Of a stretch of 38,808 nucleotides of DNA, positions 29,932 to 38,592 are shown piece after piece. The stretch lies in contig PYSS01000203.1 of assembly GCA_003049465.1 (NCBI GenBank), positions 1 to 38,808 of the forward strand. The letters run 5' to 3'. The notes beneath the pieces are model-generated. The model was given only the letters and a program-made list of their open reading frames with translations. It made no database searches and was not told the origin of the DNA. The position numbers and the translations under genes are program-made. Positions within the stretch are counted from its first letter, which is position 1. Each line of letters opens with the position of its first letter. The stretch is from Magnaporthiopsis rhizophila. Lineage: Eukaryota > Ascomycota > Sordariomycetes > Magnaporthales > Magnaporthaceae.

Positions 29932-31695
29932 ATGGAAAGATTATATAAAAATAAAAATAGAATTGCGAAGTTTTTACTTTCAACGCTAGAAATGAAAGTA
30001 ATGCTATTGGGTTGTGTATTAGGATTTACCAATAGTAAATTAGTCGAAATTAAAAGTGGTCGCTTGCGCACAGAATGAAAAGGGTTAAAATGAAGTTGTC
30101 GAATCGGTGTATTAATATGTAGTGTTAATCAAAAAAGAAATTATAGTCGTTTATCAAAATCTGATTATGATAAAATAGATTATAATGAAAAAGTCTTAAA
30201 AGATGTAAAAGATGTGTATTATTTAAGAGCAATACGAAATTTTATTAAAGGAGTAGTACATAAACAATTTAAAGGAGTAGATTTTTATGATGATGCCTCT
30301 TTAATACTATTTATAAAATCATATGATAAAAGTATAAGAATATCCAAACAAAGTTTATATAATATGAAGGTAAGGAGGGTTAAGTATATGTATGTAAAAG
30401 AAACTCAAGAAGTAAAAGAGTTTTATGAATATGTGAGAAGTAGATTTCCAATGTTTCAAATAGGATGAATCTTGGGTGAAAAAGAGGTTGTATTAAAAGA
30501 AGAGGTAGGATTCAAAGAAGAAGTAGGAAAAGTAGAAAAAGTAGAAGAAGAAGCGGATAAAGGTCTATGGGGATTTTTAAAACAATTAACCTTAGTTTTA
30601 GATTCAATGATGATAATAGTGTTATGAATGTATATGGGGTTATGGTTTCTGTGAGTTATGATAATCCTACAATCAACCGTGTTGAGTATATTAGGAGTAG
30701 AGGATAATATATTAGAAGTACAGGGTAATATATTAGAAGAAGTTGAAGTCAACAATTCAAAAATAGACTTATTGGATGAAAGTTTATACGATATAGCTGA
30801 TGTTTCGATAGATTTTGACGATGACGAGATTCGAAACATAGATGCGATTGAAGAATATCAACCACGCCCCCTCTCTACCCCCTCATCATATTCCCCTCTA
30901 CCACCTCAATCCCCTGGGATTGAGGTGGAATGAGGGGAAAAATGAGGGGGAGGAGAGGGGGGACAAAGTGATTGATGCTTCGCACTAAATGAAGATAGTG
31001 AAGGTAGTGAAGGTTGTAAATATATTGAATATAGTGAATTATTGGAAAATGAAGGAGAAGAATTAGAAAAAGACTTAGATGTCTTTAATGAGGAAGATAT
31101 GGCGTCTTCTATCATAAGATTGTTCACCTCTGCGGAGCGTGATGTAAATAGTTTATATCCTTATGCTGCTTTAAATGATATGCCTGGTTTAATTTGTGAA
31201 AAAATAACTAATTATACTCCTGAGTATAAAAAGAATCTTGATAATTTATTTGGATTTTTCTATTGCAAGATTAAAACTAAATATGATTTATACTTACCTA
31301 TATTACCTGTTAGAACTAATAAAGGTTTAGAATATCCTCTAGGTAAATGGGAGGCTTGATATTTTAGTGAAGAAATAAAGTTTGCTGCTGAGAACGGGTA
31401 TGAGATTGAAATATATAAAGGTTATATTTTTAATAAAGTATATAATGTATTTCAAGAATATGTAGATGATTTATACAAAATTAAAGCTACTTCATCAGGT
31501 TCAATTAAAATTATCACTAAATTATTATTAAATAGTTTATTAGGTAGATTTGGAATATCTATTTTTAAGTTAATTTCAGATATAGTATCTAAAGAAATAT
31601 TAGCAACAAGAGCTATAAATTCAACTATGAATATTTCAGATACTGAAGTATTAATATCATATAGTAGTGAAATAAATAAAGAAGTTATTGAATAA
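29932..31695 (+). CDS. ORF fusing an unknown membrane/acidic region to DNA polymerase palm motifs
   Basis: The frame is open for 587 codons in code 4. Residues 1 to about 180 are basic and not recognised (LSTLEMKVMLLGCVLGFTN, YYLRAIRNFIKGVVHKQFK, KIDYNEKVLKDVKDV). A Lys/Glu helix follows. Then comes a strongly hydrophobic stretch (about 220 to 250, LTLVLDSMMIIVLWMYMGLW), a very acidic region (DLLDESLYDIADVSIDFDDD), a Pro-rich part encoded by a GC palindrome, another acidic part, and from about residue 401 the family B polymerase sequence: DVNSLYPYAALNDMPG (motif A) and KIITKLLLNSLLGRFG (motif B). It stops at TAA 31695, before motif C. The upstream part is not a known DNA polymerase N-terminus, so this looks like a chance or plasmid-born fusion. 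Confidence 0.6.
30867..30962. repeat. Large GC-rich palindrome inside the fusion ORF
   Basis: CCACCTCAATCCC and GGGATTGAGGTGG form the perfect centre. Outer arms (CCCCTCATCATATTCCCCTC and matching G-rich sequence) extend the hairpin to nearly 100 bases. The frame stays open through it. Confidence 0.88.
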
Positions 31696-32261
31696 CATGG
31701 ATTAGATTATATAAAAGTTTTAAATAATAAATCAAAAAAAAAAAATGATATAGAAAAATATAATACTTTTGATGAAGTAAACATAGCTATTTCATCAGCT
31801 GTAACTTCATAGGCTAGAATTTATATGGCAAAAATTAAACTACGAATATTATAATTAAGTGGAAAAATATATTATTGTGATACAGATAGTATTGTTACTA
31901 ATATTAAATTACCAGTAAATTATATTAGTAATAACAAAATTGGTAAATTAAAATTAGAGTCTGGTAGATTTTTGAAAGAAGCTTATTTTATAAGTAATAA
32001 AACCTATTGTTTAGTTAAAAATGAGAATTCATTAATTAAAAAGCCAAGGGTGTTAATAGTAATGATATAACTCTTAAAGATTATATTGATATGTATAAAA
32101 GTAAGAAGGTTACTAAATCTATAAGAACTCAATCAGAAAATAATTTTAGTGAAGGATCTATTAGAATATTTGATAAAGAGATTTCACTAGATCCTAACGC
32201 TTACGTAAAAAGAGAGAAAATATATAATAAAAAGGATTATGAGTTGATACAAAACCTTTAA
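31132..32261 (+). pseudogene. dpo: C-terminal (polymerase) half of the plasmid family B DNA polymerase
   Basis: From DVNSLYPYAALNDMPG (motif A) the sequence goes on with NSLLGRFGI (motif B), YYCDTDSIVTNIKL (motif C, YxDTDS type) and GRFLKEAYFISNKTYCLVKN, then ends at KKDYELIQNL. It is broken by in-frame TAA at 31693, TAG at about 31810 and TAA near 31852, and by a one-base frameshift at about 32040. After that the KGVNSNDITLKDYIDMYKSK frame continues. The matching exonuclease half lies at 24850..26405, and the stretch of roughly 100 to 150 residues expected between motif III and motif A is missing. It overlaps the end of the fusion ORF. Confidence 0.82.
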
Positions 32262-32867
32262 AACTTAAATAAATATTTTTTGGGCTGCGCAAGCTAAAGC
32301 TCGTGTGATTTTTTTCTAGCTACGCACGAAGTAAATTACTGTACTTCTATCTACGAATATTAAGTAATAATTATAATCATAAAATTTTTACCATAGAATT
32401 GTAACATGAGAACTAGCATAGAATTGTTGCATGAATAGTAGTATATAATTGTATCACTTATCTTAAACAAAAAGGGTACTCTAAATTAGAGTACCCTTTT
32501 TGTTTATTTACTTAGTAATATAGTTTGTTACAGTATTATAATTACTTTAGTCTAATAGTTTACACACACCTTTAGCCATACGGCAACAAAGTACCTCACA
32601 AATAACAAATAAGATGAATGAAAAAAAAACGCCCCGCCATTACGCTATGACCTTACTAACAGACTAATACAAAGGACGCAACCTTTGGGAAACTGGTTGT
32701 TTTCGATATCGTCTGCGCAAGCTACAAGTGAAGGTATCCTACACATGTCTGCATAGTTCTTTTTACGATCTGATCTCGACCTTGATCCTTTGGTTGGTAG
32801 CTTGCTACGAAGTACACTACGCAGAAAGTACGAAGTACGAAGTACAAATGGAAACTTTCCCTTCACT
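32262..32867. other. Spacer with hairpin and GC clusters, no gene seen
   Basis: It contains TGCGCAAGCTAAAGC clusters (32285 and a variant at 32713), a 21-bp hairpin (32464..32506) and TACGAAG repeats near 32815..32845. A piece resembling the start of trnS (ATGGAAACTTTCCC) lies at 32849..32862. A 73-codon minus frame here (32645..32866) has no support as a gene. Confidence 0.6.
32464..32506. repeat. Perfect 21-bp inverted repeat
   Basis: TAAACAAAAAGGGTACTCTAA and its reverse complement surround a single A. It lies 200 bases after the DNA polymerase remnant and could be a terminator-like or terminal-repeat relic of the plasmid. Confidence 0.88.
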
Positions 32868-32952
32868 AGAAGTAGACTGAATTTGAATCAGCATCTATTC
32901 CCTTGCCATGAAAAGTGACAAGGGAATCCTTTACCAGTTAAGTTACTACCCC
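32868..32952 (-). tRNA. Diverged tRNA-Asp copy with a 12-nt insertion in the anticodon arm
   Basis: It aligns with trnD (1738..1810) along its length. The acceptor GGGGTAG/CTACTTC pairs fully (with two G-T pairs). The T-arm GCTGA-TTCAAAT-TCAGT keeps pairing through double changes relative to GCCGG/CCGGT. Twelve bases are inserted just after the anticodon loop, which lets ATTCCCTTG pair with CAAGGGAAT and makes a 9-bp stem with a 13-base loop that hides the GUC anticodon. It is either a pseudogene held by structure, or an unusual intron-bearing or processed tRNA. Confidence 0.5.
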
Positions 32953-32979
32953 CCAACCTAAATAGAATGTATGTGTGCT

Positions 32980-33029
32980 TAGCTTGCGCAGTATCCCCTT
33001 AGCTAGCTAAGGGGATACTGCGCGAGCTA
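32980..33029. repeat. 50-bp near-perfect palindrome
   Basis: TAGCTTGCGCAGTATCCCCT followed by TAGCT pairs with the next 25 bases, with one G-T exception. The ends are the same TGCGCAAGC cluster seen elsewhere. Confidence 0.88.
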
Positions 33030-33039
33030 TCCCTGAATA

Positions 33040-33710
33040 GTTAAATGTTCCCTATTAACCATCAACAATACAATTTTCTTGAATAAAATAAAATCGGCTC
33101 TCTTTTAATAATTTAAAGGAAAATTTTTTTTTTGCTTCGGCTTCGCTGCTTCACTAAAAATGTGGTATTACCACTTTAATTAAATCATGAAGAGAGGCTA
33201 TTCTATAATGAAGAGTGTTACCACTTGCATAAGTAATGCTACCTACTCCGCCAAAAAAAGCTTTAATTAGTTCTAAAACCGTTCTGTCTTTTTTATGAAC
33301 ACAGATTGAAAATTTAGTTTCTACACTTCAACCTACTTTGGCTTTAGGATTTTTACGTATTCTAACTATAAACTACCTTCTGCATCAGTAAAACCTGTAA
33401 CAAAATAAGGTTTTAGTGAGTAGCCCTCTAACGCCCCCCCCCTCCTCGCTTGCGCAGTCGCTTGCGCAGGGGAAAAGAGAATTAGCTACTCTAGAACTGA
33501 CAGTAGAGTATGATCTTAGATTATTTAAATGATTAGAAGGGATTCTTACTTGATAGTTTCTTTTGAAACCCATTAGAGTACATCTTAACATTAGTGCAAT
33601 TAGCGAATTTCTAATGCTACTGCCTTATACTCGTTGCTCTTTTACAGTCTTAAATTTTCATAATACTGATTTAGATCCACGATTACCCATTTTGTTTTCA
33701 CTCATCTTCT
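33040..33710 (-). pseudogene. LAGLIDADG gene remnant, N-terminal half, near nad4
   Basis: From about 33705 it reads MGNRGSKSVLWKFKTVKEQR (stop after V), LRCTLMGFKRNYQVRIPSNH, SYSTVSSRVANS, then a GC insert with TTGCGCAGTCGCTTGCGCAG (33444..33463). Next come YFVTGFTDAEGSL with lost bases, VGWSVETKFSICVHKKDRTV, FFGGVGSITYAS and LHDLIKVVIPHF. It is closest to the rns-569 and cox3-333 endonucleases, including the leader that overlaps the intron core. Several frame breaks show it is dead. Confidence 0.72.
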
Positions 33711-33815
33711 GGCTTATTACTATACCTGGGTAATTAAGTCAGCCACTCATATTTTTTCAAATATGGTTTAGTACCAGAAGCTTTAGGGCTTCCCCGGAGT
33801 TTGACAGTAGGGGCC
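33655..33815 (-). other. Group I intron core near nad4
   Basis: CAAACTCCGGGGAAGCCCTA lies at about 33785..33802 and GGGTAATCGTGGATC at about 33675 (minus strand). This is the same core type as in rns-569, cox3-333 and cox3-645. Confidence 0.7.
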
Positions 33816-33874
33816 CAAATTGAATATTTCCCAAATATTCCGACAAGAGGCAATATACTTAATACTAAAGAAAA

Positions 33875-34830
33875 CTAGGCTCTTTTACTATTCATGCCAG
33901 CCTTCAGGGATTGTATTTGCTTTAAACCGTCTTCAGTTAAATGAAGACCTTTCACCATAAGATAAGCTGCTTTACGCCAATCTTGATATCCAAATATTTT
34001 ACTCCTTCGATTAGATTTTTATCAAACAAAGGAATAATCGAATTTAGATGGGCGGCCCTCTAAACTGGAAATAGAAATGTAGGTAGAGTTTGTCGCACTA
34101 TTGGCACTTAATGTACCACAACCTAAATAAGAAACTATGCTTTCTAAAATAGCAATATCTCGATTATTAAGTCCCAGCTTAACTCTCAATGCTACTTTAA
34201 ATCCACTAGCGGCTCTCAAAGATTTATAAACATCTATAAAGAAGCAACCCTCTGCACTAAAAACCCAGCAAGCCTTTGAGGATTTATTAAATCCTTGATA
34301 TTAGGTGTATCCATAAGTTCAGCTGGTACTGTATCAGGGAAAATCTTCTTAAGTTCCTCACTAAGCCCCTTATTTAATGAAGCTTTTAAGGATAATAGTT
34401 TAATTAACCCTTGTTAAGTTAAATGCTCCTTAGCTGAAATTAAGTAGAATGCTTGCGCAAAAAGGTTAAAATCTATAGCCTTACAGGACAATAACGGGTA
34501 TTTATTAAAGTGCTCTACTTTTAAAGCTAAATCTTTTTTTTGAAGTTACTTCAAAATGAACCATACTGCTACCAATTTGATTTATAACACCTATACCATT
34601 AAAATATTCTTGCAATTTTTCTAATAAAGCCTTATCTTTCAGGTGAATTCCTATTTTAAAGGCAAGACTTGCATAATACTTACATATTTTTTTTTTCAGC
34701 TGTTGATTTATCTTCTACTTTATTCGTAGAAACCTTAGTAAGACTAAAAGAAAAACAACCCTCACCATCAACAAAACCTGTGACAAATTGAGGGCTTAAT
34801 TTTCTAAATTTTGCTGTAGATGACTCTCCT
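33875..34830 (-). pseudogene. LAGLIDADG gene remnant following nad4
   Basis: Frames give STAKFRKLSPQFVTGFVDGE then GCFSFSLTKVSTNK (first motif, about 34800), FKIGIHLKDKALLEKLQEYF, LLSLKASLNKGLSEELKKIF, RLAGFFSAEGCFFIDVYKSL (second motif, about 34250) and LGLNNRDIAILESIVSYLGC, with frameshifts near 34690, 34540 and 34080 and a stop at about 34417. It overlaps the last codons of the nad4 reading frame in another frame. It was probably once fused to nad4 as an intron ORF and lost this by a one-base shift. Confidence 0.75.
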
Positions 34831-36396
34831 CGGTTTACGGTTAAATGCTAAAGTACTATACCTGCTCCTTGTTCCCATATTAAAATTAATAAAATCATGT
34901 GAACTTGCCAAACTAGTATAATCTGGTTGTGGTATAGGCGTACTATAAATTAAGCTAGTTACACCGTAATGTAACCCCTCTAATATTAAACCAGGATATA
35001 CCCCCAATATTATTGTGAATAATGCTAATATAAACAGAATAAAGAACTCTCTCATAGTTAAATCTAAAAGATTCTCCTTAAAATATAAGCTAAAAGAACC
35101 ACCGTAAGCTACTCTATTAAAAAGATATATACTATACGCAGCAGATAAAACTAGAGATGAACAAGCTAAAGCCCCTAATACAGGTAATCTTTCTAAAGCT
35201 CCATATAAAGACATAAATTCTCCTACAAAGTTTAAAGTTAAAGGTGTACCACAATTAGCCAACATAAATATGAAGAAGAATATCGAAAGAAGCGGCATAA
35301 CTTGAACAACACCCCTGTAAAAAGCAATATTACGAGTTCCAGTTCTGTCATATAAAACACCACCTACAATAATAAATAAAGCTGAACTAACAAATCCGTG
35401 ACCTAATCCTAATAAGATAGCACCCTCTATACCTTGAATTGTATTACTAAAGACACCTAGCATATACACAGCTGCATGGCCCACACTACTATATGCAATT
35501 ATTTCTTTTATGTCAACAGTACGAAGAGTACTAAGAGCAGCATAAATAATAGTAATAACACAGTAAATAATAATAAAAGGAGTAAAAAAGAAGGTAGCCT
35601 TTGGCAAGATAGGTAACAATAATCTAAATATACCATAAAGAGCCAACTTAAGCACAACAGCTGCTAATAGAACACTTCCCCCTAAAGGTGATTCAACGTG
35701 TGCCTTTAGTAATCAAGAATTTAATCCGTACATCGGTGTTTTAACCGCAAAAGCTATAAACATACCTAAAAATAAAGGTATTTGTAGAGATAAATCTAAA
35801 TTTATTTTGCTTACAGCATTGAAATCAGTAGTACCGGCGATAGAACTAATAGCAAGAATAGATAATAACATAAAAAGAGAGCTAGCTAAAGTATATAAAA
35901 ATAAATAAAAACTAGCTCTTACTTTGTTTGCTGATCCGTAAAGACCTAATAGTAAAAAGAATGGAATTAATATACTTTCAAAAAAAATATAAAACAACAA
36001 TATATCTAAGACCAAAAAAACCGCTAATAATAAAGTTTCTAACAATAACATAATTATTAAATAGTACTTTATATTTTCAGTAATGGAATTTCAATTAGAC
36101 AAAAATGCAATAGGCATTATTATTGTTGTTAATAGCACAAAATATATAGATATACCATCTACCCCTAAATAAATATCAAAAAAACTTAATTCATAATGTT
36201 CTTGTACAAATTGGAATTGATTACTACTAAAATCGAATAACGTATATAATATTAAAGATATAATTAAATTTAATAAAGAAGTTATTAAAGCTATTTTTTT
36301 TAAATTAATTGTTTTTATAGTTAAATCATAAGAAGTTACACTAGAAATAATGAATATACCAATTAAAGGTATTAATAATAAAGAGGATAATAACAT
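34804..36396 (-). CDS. nad4: NADH dehydrogenase subunit 4 (3' end uncertain)
   Basis: This is the proton-pumping ND4 subunit of complex I, many-pass membrane protein. A continuous code-4 frame of 530 codons starts at ATG 36396 (MLLSSLLLIPLIGIF). It includes FFDIYLGVDGISIYFVLLTT, FYIFFESILIPFFLLLGLYG, FAVKTPMYGLNSWLLKAHVE (TGA as Trp), IKEIIAYSSVGHAAVYMLG and GFVSSALFIIVGGVLYDRTG. All are strongly conserved. Similarity to ND4 ends around LEGLHYGVTSLIY, near where fungal proteins end. The next about 44 codons (STPIPQPDYTSLASSHDFIN and on) look foreign and overlap an endonuclease remnant. So the last exon boundary is probably near 34940, with a short unplaced 3' exon, or this tail is now used. 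Confidence 0.88.
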
Positions 36397-36457
36397 AATA
36401 TTGATTTATAAAACTTACATATATTTTCTATTTAATTAAGTAATAAGAAAGTCATCC

Positions 36458-36487
36458 CATCAAAAGTAAATTTACTTGATGAAAGAA
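36458..36487 (-). repeat. 30-bp dispersed repeat, copy B
   Basis: This is an exact reverse complement of 26684..26713, here between nad1 and nad4. Confidence 0.85.
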
Positions 36488-36596
36488 ACATCTAAATTAT
36501 ATAGCTTTATATAGCGCTACGAATTAGTATTAGTATTACGTATTAGTATTAGTTGTATGTATTAGAAGTAGCTACTACTATGAAAAATTCCTACTA

Positions 36597-37700
36597 TTAA
36601 AATAATGCGATATTAGCTGTAAACATATTAAAGCTATACAGCACACAAGGGACTAATAAAATAATTGCAAATACAATTGGTAATAATACTGTTCAACAGA
36701 AAGCCATCAACTGGTCAAACCGTATTCTAGGGAAAGATGCTCTAGCTCAAATAAAAGTAAATATCATTAAAGAACTTTTAACCCCTAGGATTAAACCATA
36801 TAATAATCCTTCTAGAATAGGATTACTAAGAACAAGATGCATATATGATTCAACAAGTATAATTAAATCTATAAAAAAGAGTTCATACATTATATAATTA
36901 ATTGCGGTAATTATATAAGTAATATCAAATAATAAATAACCTCCTAAAAATAGAATACTTGTTAATATACACATCAAAACTATACTACCGTACTCAGCTA
37001 AGAAAAAAAATACAAACACTACTGCAGCATGTTCAGTCATAAATCCACTAACAAGCTCTGATTCTGCTTCAGCTAAATCAAAAGGAGCCCTATTTGTTTC
37101 AGCTATAGACCCAATAAAGAATATAATGAATATAGGAGATAAAGGCAATATGAATCAAACAGCTCTTTGAATTTCTGTACAAACAGTTAAATTCAAATTA
37201 CCAGTTAACATAATAACAGTTAATATAGCTGAACTTAATATTAGTTCATAACTAATAAGTTGAGCTGTACTTCTAAGAGAACCAAGAAAAGCATATTTAC
37301 TATTAGCACTTCATCCGGCTAATAAAATTCCATACGTAGCTAAAGATGATACAGCTAACATATAAAAGATACCTAAATTAAAATCAGTAATAGCTATACC
37401 TGGTCCATAAGGTATAACAGCATAACCTAATAAAGAAAAAATTAAAGTTATTACTGGCCCAAAAAAAAAAAGAATTATATTTGATTGTGTAGGTGCAACA
37501 TATTCTTTTAAAAGAAGTTTTAAAGCATCAGCAAATGCCTGTAATAAACCATAATAACCTACAACATTAGGTCCTAATCTTCTTTGCATACTTGCCATAG
37601 TTTTTCTCTCGGCTACTGTTACATAAGCAACTGCTAGTAAAGCAGGAACTAGTATTAAAATCACTTCTGATAAAGATATTAATGTAGGAAAATATAACAT
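36597..37700 (-). CDS. nad1: NADH dehydrogenase subunit 1
   Basis: This is the quinone-proximal membrane subunit ND1 of complex I. The 367-codon frame starts at ATG 37700 (MLYFPTLISLSEVILILVPA). An earlier in-frame ATG at 37769 adds 23 odd residues and a poly-Lys/Phe stretch, so I prefer the inner one. Conserved segments are AYVTVAERKTMASMQRRLGP (loop 1), YGLLQAFADALKLLLKE, IGSIAETNRAPFDLAEAESE and LVSGFMTEHAAVVFVFFFLA, and RASFPRIRFDQLMAFCW near the end. TGA is Trp in LLAGW and elsewhere. No intron is present, which is unusual in this window. It lies 200 nt upstream of nad4 and may be co-transcribed. Confidence 0.94.
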
Positions 37701-38141
37701 AAAAAAAAATTTTTTTTTGTTTGACAGTATTATACAAAACTGAGCTGATAATTTTGTATAATAAAGCAAATGTTTAAATAAGAATTATAAGGCGGGGTGG
37801 CTAATTACTTATTCACAGATATATCAATCTATCCACTCGTACTTCTAATAAGCAGCATAGTGCGTAGCAGCATAGTGCGTAGCAGCATAGCGCGTAGCAG
37901 CATAGCGCCACGAAGTAAGCATGGACTCGAATAATAATCGTAATAACTTAAACCCGTTCTTAACTTAAGATAAATTAACTTAACTTAACTTATCTTATCT
38001 TATCTACTATAAGAATAAAGAATTCTCGTATTTTTTTTTCATTTTCTGCTACGAAGTAAAGACGCTACTTCGTACTTCGTAGCAAAGAATCCTTCATGCA
38101 TAGGTACCGATCTTATCGTACTATTATTTCATTAAAAATAA
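37701..38141. other. Spacer between cox1 and nad1: repeats, no gene seen
   Basis: It contains four tandem 15-bp units (AGCAGCATAGTGCGT, last ones with GCGCGT) at about 37852..37911, AACTTAACTTATCTTATC tracts near 37975, and a TACGAAGTA cluster near 38050..38085. Confidence 0.65.
37852..37911. repeat. Four tandem 15-bp repeats
   Basis: Units AGCAGCATAGTGCGT, AGCAGCATAGTGCGT, AGCAGCATAGCGCGT and AGCAGCATAGCGCCA follow without gaps. Confidence 0.85.
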
Positions 38142-38310
38142 TTATAAAGAAGAATGTAAAGGTAAACTTACAAATGCATGAAGTTTAGGTGGACTTATTA
38201 ATGCTCATTCTAAACTAGGATAGCTTCTATTTAAAATAGCTTGTAATGTATCTGTATAAAACTGAGGAGTCATTCAAGGATATCTATTAGCGGATTCACC
38301 TTGTATTAAT
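38142..38310 (-). CDS. cox1: Cytochrome c oxidase subunit 1, last exon
   Basis: The minus strand reads NRYPWMTPQFYTDTLQAILN, RSYPSLEWALISPPKLHAFV, SLPLHSSL and TAA at 38142. This is the C-terminal part of subunit I of complex IV, with the SLEWxLxSPPxxHAF signature and Trp from TGA. The 5' edge of the exon is uncertain (38300 to 38320). Beyond it lies intron sequence with a LAGLIDADG gene. The rest of cox1 is past the window end. Confidence 0.82.
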
Positions 38311-38554
38311 CGTATATATACAATATATTTTTATGCTGCATCAGTCAGTTTCTTACTTTATATGTTTTCACGTATTGTGAATTCCTACCCTTTTGTGTGC
38401 GACATACGAAGTACGCAGCGCAGCATAGGGGCTAATAATACCCACCATGATTAAACCCTCGCCTCACCCACCTAACTGCTATTAAAGCTAGCTAAGAAGG
38501 CTAACTATTATTAGATATCGTAGAGCTTTTTCTAATATTTAAGATCTAGCCTTT

Positions 38555-38555
<1 letters not shown>

Positions 38556-38591
<36 letters not shown>
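38556..38591. repeat. C homopolymer (36 C) followed by N
   Basis: Thirty-six C precede an undetermined base at 38592, exactly where the LAGLIDADG frame would end. This is probably an assembly weak point. Confidence 0.85.
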
Positions 38592-38592
38592 N

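Noticed and set aside
30456..31127. Minus-strand frames opposite the fusion ORF
   Set aside because: They arise from the complement of acidic and palindromic sequence; Ser/Pro/Thr-rich with no motif.
32645..32866. 73-codon minus-strand frame
   Set aside because: It consists of spacer GC clusters and a trnS-like fragment; no hydrophobic pattern or motif.
37701..37769. Upstream ATG for nad1 (37769)
   Set aside because: It adds 23 residues with a KKKFFF stretch unlike the family; the ATG at 37700 fits the usual N-terminus.
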